From NCBI RefSeq assembly GCF_910592395.1, contig NC_088321.1, forward strand, positions 744,001 to 808,000: a stretch of 64,000 nucleotides of DNA, written 5' to 3'. Source of the stretch: Lineus longissimus. Its lineage: Eukaryota > Nemertea > Pilidiophora > Heteronemertea > Lineidae. Each line of letters opens with the position of its first letter. The first letter of the stretch is position 1. Positions 10,957 to 22,259 of this stretch are shown here, in pieces. The position numbers and the translations under genes were made by a program. Under the pieces are notes generated by a model. That model was not told where the DNA came from and did no database searches. It saw nothing but the letters and a program-made list of their open reading frames with translations.

Positions 10957-13900
10957 CAAGGCAGTAAGGACGTGGCTTATGAATTCTAGGCAGGCCTGTG
11001 GTTACACACCTCGTTCTAGTACAATGTTCATTGCTGTTTATTGATTTTTCAATGATCCTGTTAGGAGAAGTCACGGTCCACCTGGAAGCCATTTCGGTAT
11101 GAAAAACCGACAGATCTTTGCCACCAAGTGTGGAGGGAGGGGGGGATCCTGCTTGCTCTCCATCTATGAGTGGGCCTTCCTTCCTTTCCATAGTCGGGGT
11201 AACAAATGTGTGGCCGTAAGACCGCGGGGGGGGGCATGGGAGGGGGGAGATGTTTGAGTTTCGTGTTTTGTAAGGGTTTTTCGAATGGTCGATTACATAA
11301 TAAAAAGCTTTTGCAAACTTATTCCTCCCATAGTGTATGCTTAGAAAACAAAATACCTGCCAATTTGCTAAAAACAGCATTCAATTTGGTGCATTAGTTT
11401 TCGGGATATCGTCGTATCAAGGACGTTTTATACGCAGTACTTCCATGATCGTATGAAGTAAGTGTTGAGCTAGACTGTACATGTGGTAATGCATGTATGT
11501 ATGCTAAAGCAGGTTCCAGGTTTTTTTGACAATCCCAGTCAATTGACCCAATAACAGAACAACAGACTCTAATTTTCTGATAAAACATAGTAGGCCTATG
11601 CAAGTTAGAGTGACTCATTAACTCTCTAGATTTCGCTGTCACGGTGGGAGTCAGTAAGCCTACATCACAGACCTAGCGCTGACTACTAGCTTAGGCCTGA
11701 TATAGACAGCAACATCGACCTATATCCTGACAGAGCATACCTAGGCCATGCTTTATTTCATTTGTGAGATCTGGAGCTCCTAGAACCTAGACTAGACAGA
11801 GGCAGACACCGCTCGCCGGCGGTCAGCTGCCCGGCTGCTAAATCTGACAGATTATCTATCTTAATGACCTAAATCTTCATCTAATCACTGTTATACTTAC
11901 CAACATCGATTTTCCAAACAAATGTACAAGTGTCGTCCTTTACCATATACTAGAAACAGCCTGGCGATAAACGAGACACCATTGTTCACGATTCGCCGAA
12001 ACGAGGCCAAGTATCGATCGTCTGGTTATCAATCTCGCGCAACTCCCTCGTAAAGATCAGCGATTTCAATGAAGGAAAAGCAATGTTGTACAATGGCATG
12101 AGCAAGCCTCGTATTTGCATAAACAGTTGAAGAGGTTGAATTTTTTAAAATATAGAGGTTAACAACACCCAAAATGTTGTGTATCCTGATAAATCTAACA
12201 TTAAAAATAGACCAGAGTTATAGTCCAGTGAGATACTTCAGCGGGGATTCCCGCTGATTCAGTACGGCTGGTTTCGATAGATCTATCAGTGTCTTACTTT
12301 GCCGCTAGATGTCTCAGGGTGTACTCAGCTAGAATTCGTAAGCGCATGCAGTAGAAATATATCAGTGTTGAACCTTTTTTGGAGGCAAGACCACCATTGA
12401 TTTTGTAAGCCTTTTAGCAGTTCAATTGTCAATGTTTGACCGCGACGCATCAAATACTGCGTGGGGTTGTGAATCTGAAATTTTGATATGATATTCCGGA
12501 CAGTCGGGCAAGTAAATGGTGAAAAGTAAACTGGTAGTTGACCACGGAAATTTTTTGATAATCGACAAATTAGACAGACATTGATATTTCCACTCTTTTC
12601 AGCCAACTGGCAGAAAAATCTCAAAACACGCCCCCTATTACCAAATTAGCAAAATTCGAAATTAATTTTTTCATCAAATAATTTCTTTATATCTGTAGAC
12701 TTGCCACAGCAAATATTTTTTCAATACCTCTCCAAATATGTACTTGATAGTTAAAAACATGCACTCGTCTGATAGGCCTGGACCATCCAACCTATGAATA
12801 TTCATTAGTGGTCTTGTCTCTTAGTCATCTTAGTAGCGTACGTTTAAGAAACAATATTATGGTGAATAGATCAAAGGCTATTCTTGCAAAACGTGTAAAA
12901 TATGCAATAACAAGTTTTTTTTGATATTTTTCTTAAACGAAATCAGAATAAATTGTCTTGTTTTTCAACGCTATTCAAAGCCCCCACGAAAAAGGGAGAA
13001 AAAGCCTTTTATGCAAAGGGAAACAAAGAACCCCTTACGAAATAAACAATAAACTAAAATGAGCATTAAATACAATTGCCGCTCTTTTTTTACCAACCAT
13101 CAATTGGCTTAATGATGATATGATCAGTATGACGTCATCAGAGATTTAAATATAACCTTTGTGTTGTTATTTTGTGAAGCCTGATGCGAGGTATAAAGCG
13201 GTGCATTGTATCGAGATTATTGTTATTGATATAAGAAACACTGCATCGCGATTATTGTTATTGATATAAAAATCTGCTGCGGAAAGTTGATGCAGGTTAC
13301 GTCATTCTATAAAGGCTCCTGTTATTTGATGTGGAGAGTAAAAAAAAAAAAATTCCATGAAAAATGTAAATCAGTAGAGAAAATCCTCATCGTTTGCCCT
13401 TTTCGTTTGCCCGCATCGTTTGCCCTTTGCCGGATTAGACCTGACGACCCTCAAGCTGTTTCGCGGTGGTCGATGTTGTCAAAACTTGCCTTGGTGACCC
13501 TTTGATAAGACAGTAGAACAATGGCAACTGAGGTCGAGGTGCGAGCCGGGTTTTTTAAATGGACAACTTGGGCCTAACCACCTGTACCTAATATGTAAAC
13601 ATCCGCTGATCAAAGTAAATCTAATTTCACTAGAAAACTGTACTTCGACCGAAGAAGAAGTTGGAAGCGCATTTGTGTATTTCAAGTAAACACCGGTTTA
13701 CTACATTTATGTATCACACTGACGGACTCGTTTCTATTCCCTCGGGATGTTGACTTCATTCATTAGTCAAGTGCCAACGCGCAAAGCCTCGCTTTCAGAT
13801 CGCTGGTCCAAAATGAGCAGTTGCGTGGGGCATAAATTATCCAATCAAAAAGGAGCAGCCCCAGCGGAGGTTAGGGACGAGGATGGCCATAGCGGAACAT

Positions 13901-14004
13901 TTAAGTGCGGTCCTTTACCCGCACAAGTTATTGCTCCACACGATTTATAAGACGAAGTAACGGAAACGACTCGACGAACATAGACCAAATCGCCAGTTTG
14001 CAAA
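10957..14004. other. Gene-free stretch
   Basis: Three kilobases with no supported coding exon. It includes G-rich runs near 11220-11250, A/T-rich sequence at 12640-13280, a TGACGTCA (CRE-like) word near 13131 and a TATAAAG near 13192. The last two are 0.8 kb or more upstream of the signal-peptide exon at 14005 and could be regulatory, but this is weak. A segment near 13485-13560 (ctttgataagacagtagaac) recurs at 15603-15660. Confidence 0.35.
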
Positions 14005-14357
14005 ATGGATAAACTTCTTGTTAAATGCATTGCAGTTGTATGTTGTTGTACAATGGTGCTATTTTCCCTCACACATGCCGAGGCCTTCGATAAAGGTAGG
14101 GAGAATTTACATTCTGATCAGCTATGTTTCTTTATTACACTTCGATTTCTCCTTTGTTCTTAAGTACGTTAGCATTGATGATAGTAGGGAGAATTTGTGA
14201 TCAAATAGCGTTGTCATTTACCACATTCTCTGATAGTCACCGTGAGTTGTAGCAATAGTTCTGTTTATATGATGTCCGTCTTACAGATGCAATCAAAAAG
14301 TGCAGCCGAAAGTGCGGATGCACAGGGCAATTGCATTTAGAAAGCTCCGCCGACTGA
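14005..14357 (+). CDS. Signal-peptide exon plus short cysteine-containing exon (small secreted peptide?)
   Basis: Exon 14005-14095 encodes 30 codons starting at ATG: a lysine-bearing N terminus, a hydrophobic cysteine-rich core and a small-residue cleavage region (THAEA), a good signal peptide. It ends in phase 1 at a GTAGGG donor. A downstream acceptor (cttacag) at 14286 joins in phase to 14287-14357, which adds 23 residues with a C-X3-C-X-C motif, then stops. After TGA-TAG the same frame continues with two more cysteines, so this second exon could be a decayed larger cysteine domain. The signal exon could instead splice to the propeptide exon at 26813, which starts in the same phase. The signal exon is fairly convincing; its partner is not settled. 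Confidence 0.4.
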
Positions 14358-14639
14358 TAGTCAAACCATTCCCTGGAGTGCTCGAAAACCTGGAATCAGT
14401 GTGTACTTCAGCTTGAAAAGTTCGCGGGTGAAGGGGTTTTCTTCATGATAATATTGATAATGATAATAATGATGATGGTCTAAGAGCGCTGGCGGATCCA
14501 GGAACTGGAAGAAGAGGGAGTGTGCACTGCATTTCTCATCAAAATTGCTGCACTACAGGTGTGTTCCAAAATTCATGGTCAATTTCAAAGATTCTATATC
14601 AATCAGGGGGCGTGCCTCTGGTGCATCCCCTTGGATACG

Positions 14640-14868
14640 CGCCTAATAAACGTTCATTATTGAAAGTACAAAGAAGGATTTAAAAAAAAAACGATATAAG
14701 ATTCGCCAGGGTTTGAATCTAATTCGAATCCGCGCCTGATAAACGTTCATGGATGAAAAATGGAAAGAAGACATTTTAAAAAAACGAAAAAATACATTCG
14801 CCGGGGTTCGAACCCGTGACCACCCAATCTAAGCGCAGCGCTCTAACCGCTGAGCTATCAAGGCGTTC
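14640..14868 (-). mobile_element. Two adjacent copies of a tRNA-derived SINE-like element
   Basis: On the minus strand, 14866-14800 reads as a tRNA head: A-box TAGCTCAGCGG, B-box GGGTTCGAACCCC. The anticodon and acceptor stems do not pair, so it is not a working tRNA. A T-rich body and the phrase CATGAACGTTTATCAGGCGC follow. A second, more decayed copy with the same body lies next to it (about 14640-14755). This is typical of a tRNA-derived SINE. Confidence 0.6.
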
Positions 14869-15600
14869 ATGTTTGACGTGAGATCTTCTGCAATCTGAAG
14901 ACAGGCCTTAGGGTACGCGCCATGATTGTGGCTAGGTCACGCTGGCGGAAGAGTAATTGGGTGCAAATAGTTCCAAGGTAACCGTATAACTCAATATTAC
15001 TATAGATATTTCTTAATATATCGTATATATATAGCTCGGTGATTTTATTGAAAATGTTTGCAGTTGATTTAAATGTTTGAATGGTTTAAAAACAAAATTT
15101 TTAGAAGCGAGGTCAACAGGGTCGAAAGAAATAGTTTTTGGCGCCAATCATGTCGGCAATGGCAGATTTGAATTAAGATTCGAATCATTCGAGCAGAAGA
15201 TATATCTCCACATAAGCGTTTCACGTCGTCGCCTTTCGCGCAAATTTCCCAATATAAAAAAGCCATTTATTTAGATAGGCCTCAAAAAAATATCAATTAG
15301 TGACGTCACATGTCAATTACAACGTATCTCATGACCGGTGTCAATCATGGTGATAATTGACGTGATCATCCGTATCATCGCCTATTAACGGCTTTTCTCG
15401 TGGATTTCGCTTCCGAGAGAGAAAATCTGAAGGATTATGCCTGCGACTGATACGTCATAGATGGTCGAGTTGCAGCCTCTGGGTGAACCCAGTATTGTAA
15501 GTTCTTATATCATCGAACTTTATAATTGTTACGGTTTTGGCCTAATGTCCCCATGGCAGCTCTTTCGTGGAGGTCGTTGTTATCACGATATACCATGGTA
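14869..15600. other. Gene-free stretch
   Basis: No supported coding exon. It contains A/T-rich sequence around 14990-15060 with short TATA runs, and nothing else I can name. Confidence 0.35.
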
Positions 15601-15602
15601 AC

Positions 15603-15822
15603 CCTTTGATAAGACAGTAGAACAATAGTGATTTAGGCCTAGGTGCGAGCGGGCTTTGTTTAAAGATAATAGACCGTGTATTGGGCTGACCAGAAGTCAT
15701 TTAGGCCAAGGCGCGAGCGGGCTTTGTTTAAAGATAATAGACCGTGTATTGGGCTAGACCTGAAGTCATTTAGGCCAAGGCGCGAGCGGGCTTTGTTTAA
15801 CAATAGGCCGAGTATAGGGCAA
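15603..15822. repeat. Tandem repeat, about 69-bp unit, three copies
   Basis: The phrase gcgagcgggctttgttta occurs at about 15644, 15713 and 15782, giving a 69-bp period. The copies are nearly identical over most of their length. The first copy joins sequence that also occurs near 13490-13550, so the array seems to have grown from one end of a dispersed repeat. Confidence 0.8.
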
Positions 15823-18653
15823 GGCATCAATCATTTTAAGTGCGAGGTAATTAAGGGGTAAAATAACGCAATGGCAGGGTAAAAAAGTGATCTCTCAATC
15901 AGGTTACTAAAAGCCGTTCAGCCAAAGGATATATATATATATTTGATATTGCATTGTGAAGAGTTTACGCACTTATGGGTCAAGTGTCTCGGTGCAGAAA
16001 CGTCACAAGATGAAAATGGATTAAGAATCTTACGAATCAACCTTTGAATACAAAGATTATGATTTAAGCTTTCGATGCTAGGAATATGAGTTAGTCACTG
16101 CATAAAGTCTCAAAATGCAGCGAAATACTATCAAAATTGTACGCAGTTCTTTGGGAATATGACCGGGGGTGTTGTATTTGAATGGCGTAGGATCATAGCA
16201 GACTAATCAGCGCTAACGCTCATTGTTAGTAAACAAACAATTAGGAAATGAAAGTATACGTTGACTTGATCTCTGCTAATCTTAGCAGTGACTACACCAA
16301 TATAGCATATATAATTATGAGATTAGCAATCCTGGCAAATGGGATTAGCATCGCATGAATGCCCTTATATTAGCCCATTGTCAATTTCAAATCGGTTGCC
16401 AAGGATTTTTGTACTGTAATCTTGACAGGCCATGGTCGGCTTACAATCAGGATTACAACTTCCAATCATGTTGCGTCCATTTTAAAGCGTTTTAAAGCAT
16501 ACAACCCATTAGCAGTGAACTTGAAACAAGCTATTGGCAAATCTTCTTGTTTCAGTTGCCTCTGTTGTTATATTTCGGCAAAACTTCCAGCAATCAGATT
16601 TCGTCTCCGATGTAACAACTCAGCTCGCGCGGACAAGACGACGCAGTATATCACACCGAGTCCTACTCGTCTGCGTCATCTGATCGATGTTCTGGTTCGC
16701 GACTTTTGACAACCTAATGGAAAGCAACCGATATTGGGGTATTAAGCAACTGATTTGGTTGATATGCAGAAGGTTAAGTGCTTTTTGAATCTGTGCTCGG
16801 ATTAGGAGCACACTGTGGCAGGTTACCTAATCAAGGTTGAACACCTAGAGAGACAGGATAGAGAAGTTTTGATGCACTAAAACGCTGGATAAAGAACTGG
16901 AAACTTAGGCAGATAGAATGTTCCGCCATCTTGAACCAGCTTATTGGTACTGCTGTGTGGTTCCTGCACACAGAGATACAGATCGAAGACCAATGAGGGC
17001 AGCTCAATTTTACACTGGATCGCAGCACACTCTCCATATGCTTGATCAGGTGGAGACGCGAATGTAGTGCAACTCTTCCACGTTGTGTACAAGCTATGTA
17101 CACAATACATAGGGATTGATACTCTTTGCGTAGTTTCTCTCGTCTGGGGCTGATAGTCACGTGATCTGACGCGATACATACATCTTTTTTATCGTCAGCA
17201 ATTTGAAAATTGACCAATCAGGATAGATTTCCCTTGTGGGTGACTATTTTGGATAAATTTAGCCTCCGGGACGGGTTTTTGTATGAAAGTTCGAGGTATT
17301 AGTTACCTTCACCTCGGGGGGGGGGGGGGGGACAACCGGAATTTATTTTCCTCTCGGAGTAAACGGGCAAAGCTTTCCTTGTAGAATCTGTGACGGGTGA
17401 TAATCCACATAGATTCGATGCAATCTCCACGCCCCGCCATCGGTAACGGTTCCTCAGTGATACCAGCACCGTTAACTAGCGTACATTGGGCCTCTTCCGG
17501 TTGATCATTTCCGGTTTAAGAGGCAGCAAATGGCAGCTGTCCTCTTATTTGATATTGAGATTCTATAATGGCCCGTTATAGATTTTTTATCGGCGACTTC
17601 ATGACAATGAAATTCAGATCAAAATGATATCTTTCTGTTGATAAATAAAGAACAAAGATTGATTCGTTTTTGACTTCAAAGCCCGAATAATGTTTAAACT
17701 TGTAATTCAAGAATTATTTTCGAATCAAAGGCCAATCCTAGCCACATCAATATTCACTGCAGACCTTAAATTTAGTCCTGGTTGGTTCCGGTTTGATTTA
17801 ATTGCCGCTTTGTGCGTAAAGATAAAAGGTTTATGAGTCGTCTGCCTCGTTTTTAATTTTTAATTATTTTGATATATTTCATTTTGAGGTGATGCTGCGT
17901 GGGTTGATCAATTTCTTATTCTTCGTAAAACATATACGGTAAAGTTATACACGTATAGACCCAGTACAATTATAGCTCCTTTAGTGTAGAAAACAGCTCG
18001 TAGTACACGTACGTGCACACGGAGGCTACAATGTACACCAGGAATAACCATTGTTTTGAAGAATATACCACGTAGTCACGGCGGTGGCTAAAGATATCAG
18101 TTTACCTAAGAAAGATACGTGTTTACCTGGAGAGGAAATGACGACACAAAAGAAACAGACAGAAGATTAGTTCAACGTCATTTTGAGGGGCGTAAGGTCC
18201 GCATGAATGCTTTTTATCCGATTGCACCCCTCCGACAGTGTTATGGGAGGGCCTTGTTTCTATTGCGTTGCAAAGGTAAACAAATACCTATATGTGACGA
18301 ACACACTCATCTAATGTAATAACTTCAACATAAAACGTCGCTTATTGCAGCAGAATTAACCAATGAGCACGATTGCTTTTGGAAGAAAAATTGCGCCAAT
18401 TAAATTCTACAGTGATGCACACCGACACAGAAATATCCCCGCACATAATTTAAACAGCAGGGTATTTTATCCCATCGCATGAATGATCAGAAATGCCTTG
18501 AATGAATTAGTTAATATTAAAATATGGACCGGCACGTTGTCGGAACACCGAAGGATACATCAAGATGATTGCGCGTTACATCTGACGGCAGACGACAGGT
18601 ATGCTAAAAGAATTATTCATGAGGAAATGCCGGATCCTGATTGGTGATCACTG
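15823..18653. other. Gene-free stretch with poly-G tract
   Basis: About 2.8 kb without a convincing exon. It has a short TA run near 15930, and a G homopolymer at 17316-17331. Open frames at 16422-16709 and 16831-17217 overlap other frames and have no family features. Confidence 0.35.
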
Positions 18654-18824
18654 CCGGTGTAAAAGTAAAAAGTGTCCCCCCTGGAAAAAGTGTCCGGCCC
18701 TATTGTATTCTGCAATATGGTTCTATAGAGACCCTGACCGTTAATAGCTCAGAGATTGAAGCGCATAATAGAATCCTTTGTTCCCGGACATTTTATCCTA
18801 GGACATTTTAAACTTCTACACCGG
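18654..18824. mobile_element. MITE-like element, CCGGTGTA termini, subfamily 2 copy a
   Basis: About 171 bp, starting CCGGTGTAAAAGTAAAAAG and ending CTTCTACACCGG. Internal phrases (gtgtcccccctggaaaaagtg, cgcataatagaatcctttgt) recur at 28892-29063 and, inverted, at 30386-30558 and 51251-51420. Confidence 0.85.
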
Positions 18825-19900
18825 TATTGGCTCGGTTGTACCACCTTTCCGCACGGCCTGACCTGTCGTATTGTCAAAAAATGCTCAGCCGCCGTCTCGG
18901 TTTTGACCTACATTTTAGCTCCACCCTCAAGCTGTTTGGTGAGACAACCAGTACCTAGACTGAGGAATCTATTCCGAAAACTAACAATAAGATTTTTGAA
19001 AGAATTCTTTTTTACTAAGGCAGATTTCGACACTGAATACTTTCAGAAAGATATTTTTAAGTGTGCAAATCAGCCAAGAGAAAAACGTCGAAGAGAACGC
19101 GGTATCAAATAAGATTTGAGAGTATTGATTTGAAAGAAAAAATAAAGATTAAAAGAATACATTCGGTCAACCATAGAGAATGTAACGTCGGATCTGTTTG
19201 AAATGCAATACAGTTGATTTTAAAAAGCGGATTCGTCGATTCATTGAACTTTCTGGGTTCAGACAGCAAAAAGATAAAAAGAAAAAACTTTGTTTTTATG
19301 TTCATCAAATAGGAACAGCGGAACTAGGAACTTGCAAAATATACGGGACTGCAGCCGATCCATTCTCGTCCCAAAGGCCTTTATTCGCACAATCATGCAT
19401 GTTGGCTGCGTGCAATTGCGCTGAGACGAGTATACCTGGGAACGAAATTGTTCCAATATTGTTGTCACGTCTGTAGACTTCCAAACGAAAGGATCCGGCC
19501 AGCATTTAGCAGATCCATAAAACTGATACAAAAACCTCAAATGGTCGAGACAACTATTGTGTTTTTCTACGTAGGAAACAATAAATATCCAATATGGTCC
19601 CCCAACTCGTTAGTCTCAATGCATTATGGGTAATAGCACCGTCCATCGCAAAATGGGGCTGACGTATTGCAATGGATGAGGTATATATCTGGTTAATGGC
19701 ATTATTTAATTATTATCAAGATAGACGCATGTACAGTTTATTGTCGATGTCAAATGTTGTTATTAAGTTAGGTTTTCCTCCTGAATTATGGTAATATACG
19801 CGCATTGATAACAGGACCATGTGATGGTACTATACGCGCATTAATACACTAACAGAACGCAGGGAACGTGTCAGTTCGAACTCTAGAAGTTAAGTATACA
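18825..19900. other. Gene-free stretch
   Basis: No coding exon that I can support. Several open frames on both strands (about 18756-19633) overlap each other and show no domain. Confidence 0.35.
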
Positions 19901-20069
19901 TACAGTCCAAGTCAAAAGTGACATCCGTCCTGCTTCGCGTCAGTGACCCGCAACGTACGCGCGAGTTACGCGCCGAGTTGTGCCGCGTTTCGCCGGGTAG
20001 CGCGTCAAACTGCGCCACCGACGCGTCAATGACGTGATTTACGGGATGTTAATTGTGATTTGGACTGTA
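19901..20069. mobile_element. MITE-like element with TACAGTCCAARTCA termini
   Basis: Begins TACAGTCCAAGTCA and ends TGATTTGGACTGTA after a single interruption, an inverted repeat of about 14 bp with one or two mismatches. The interior is CG-rich (acgcgcgag, gccgcgtttcgcc), unlike its surroundings. A TA followed by CAGT fits a Tc1/mariner-type end with a TA target site; the class is inference. Confidence 0.65.
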
Positions 20070-20270
20070 TTTGGTGATGAATGACATCACTGGGGAGAGC
20101 AGCATTGCATTTCTTTGCTCTCACTGCCCTTGCCAGCTCGGCAAGTTGGGAGACCTCCCTGATTCTCGACAAGTTTGGGGACTCCAGGGTGGACAAAGCG
20201 GGCATAAAATGATGAAGGATGTTTGTATCAACTTCAAATGCTCGACGGTCTTGTCATAACATCCCGAAGG

Positions 20271-20450
20271 CCGGTGTAATGTTTTTGAGTGTTTCTGTTT
20301 TTGAGTGTTTCCCCTCATTGTTTGGGAACGCTCAAAAATAGATTGACGAGTATTTCTGTGTATCCCCCCTATTGAAAAGTCATGGTCTCTCTAGCTGCCT
20401 ATTGTTTGGAAACACTGAAACATGGGGAACAACCACAGATGTTACACCGG
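20271..20450. mobile_element. MITE-like element, CCGGTGTAA termini, subfamily 1 copy b
   Basis: 180 bp, same orientation and length as 10777-10956, with only a few base changes visible (for example gagtttttct against gagtatttct). The very high identity of a non-coding element points to recent mobility or recent gene conversion. Confidence 0.85.
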
Positions 20451-22090
20451 TTTGCCGACCATGTTACGGAAAGCGTCACAATCTCAGAGCGTAATCCGCC
20501 AACGTGTTATCACACGCAAAGGTAGTTTCTCTTATGCTGTGTTTGTTTAACAAAAGACTTGTAAATTTTGAGTACCGGTTTATCAGATCGAACAGAAGAA
20601 TCTTCCAAGCCAACTGATAGATTGCTGTTGTGGACAATGCCGCGGCCGTGAGCTGACCACGGCAATCCCTTCATCACTGTCTCTAGTCGTCAACCTTCCG
20701 TGCTCTTTGATCACTTAAGATCAGGATTTGCCGCAAAGCACATGGCTTGAAATGCCAAAGATGGCCGTTGATTACGCGTTTGCTGATTATCGCGTTCGAA
20801 TCGCGAGGAATTGAGGTTGTTTGGATCAGCCTCGATCTCTGGGCGCCGATTCGAACCATCCTAATACGGCGTGTGTCTTTGATTGTTTTGTTCGGGTTCA
20901 GAGGACCAACCTCGTCCATCAATCTCGCGGCCAAGTAAGACCTTTTAAAGTTTAGATTGCCTCACTTTAATGCAGCACTTATTTCGCCATCGGAACGAGG
21001 TTCTGGTGAGATGTAAGAACCAATTCACGAACCAAACAAAAGATTCGATATCCTGGTGACCTCTGATCCAGGGATCGGTCAGGTCACGACTTTGTTTGGA
21101 TCTGAAAGTACCCGGATGTTTTGACACTTAAAATACCAAAAGTGGCTGCTGATTCCATCGATTGATCTTTTCTCGATTCGTATCAATCAATTGATACTTA
21201 TTTTCGCAATAAATCAACTGTTAAGCTGATAACGATATTGCATATAACCGGGATTTGGAAACGCGATATTGCCTTTTGTGAATGCAACGTGGGCGTATTG
21301 TGCGAGAGCGTCGTAATGGCGGAAATGGAGAAATCCGCACGATGAATGTATCGACGTCTAAATTGATATGTGATCGAAGATTAACATGAATGTCAAAGAT
21401 TGTGAAATACTACAGAATACATCAGGAGCAAATGAAGGTTGTGCATAAAATTGAGATCGGGTTGTAAGCAGACGATCGGTTTGGTATAAAAAGAGGATCA
21501 GGCGCATAAGTCAAGTGGAAAGGAAGCTCGATGATAAGACAGAAATGGCACTATTTTCTAAAGAAAACATTCTCTCCGCGGACGAATACGATACTAGTGG
21601 CACTTTGCACTTTACCTGCCGCGAATACTTATCTGTTGTTTTTCTGATCGTGTATCAGAGCCGTTTTCGTCACGAATAAAGCCCTAATCCTGCACACTGT
21701 TGATGGGTATTTTTCCGCGATCTTTACTGCAAAAATGCTGGCGAAATAACATCTGGTAGGGTGCGTGGAAAAACACGTCTTGGGTGTTACCCTTTTCTAT
21801 TTGAACCCTGTCACATGACTCCCAACTTAAAGTTGGAGACGTTTGCTTTTCTTATTAGTTTGTGTTTGGGGGGGGGGGGGGGGGGGGTTATTGAACCTAC
21901 GGTAGGTTTGGCCTGTTTTTTTAACTTTCATTTTATGTAACGCAGTAGCCAAATCATCGCGACATCGTAATTATCGTAAACATGGTACACGGCGATGATA
22001 CGCATGACATGGCTAGTCTCCTGTTTCAAATTTTCATCAGGTCGCCGTCGACCCTACCGACACTTTTATTTTCAATGAAGACACAAAGAA
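20451..22090. other. Gene-free stretch with poly-G tract
   Basis: No coding exon seen. A long G homopolymer occupies 21868-21887. Frames at 20683-20938 overlap on both strands and have no family features. Confidence 0.35.
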
Positions 22091-22259
22091 CAGGTGTGCA
22101 AGGGATAGTAGTCCTAGGGCTGATAGTCCGTGTAACAATAGCCCGCATTGCTAAATGTTTTGGTTAGGGTTAGCGGTACAATAGATCATGCTGCTTAATT
22201 GGTCGAATACAATGCTACCGGACTATGACTCCAGGGGGACTATATCCGCTGTCACACCG
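22091..22259. mobile_element. MITE-like element, subfamily 3 copy a
   Basis: An inverted copy of the element at 54215-54384. It starts caggtgtgcaaggga and ends gcggatatagtc-complement sequence then gtcacaccg. Shared internal words include gcccgcattgctaaatgttt and gcttaattggtcgaatac. Its ends are close to CCGGTGTG/CACACCGG, as in the other two subfamilies. Confidence 0.8.
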
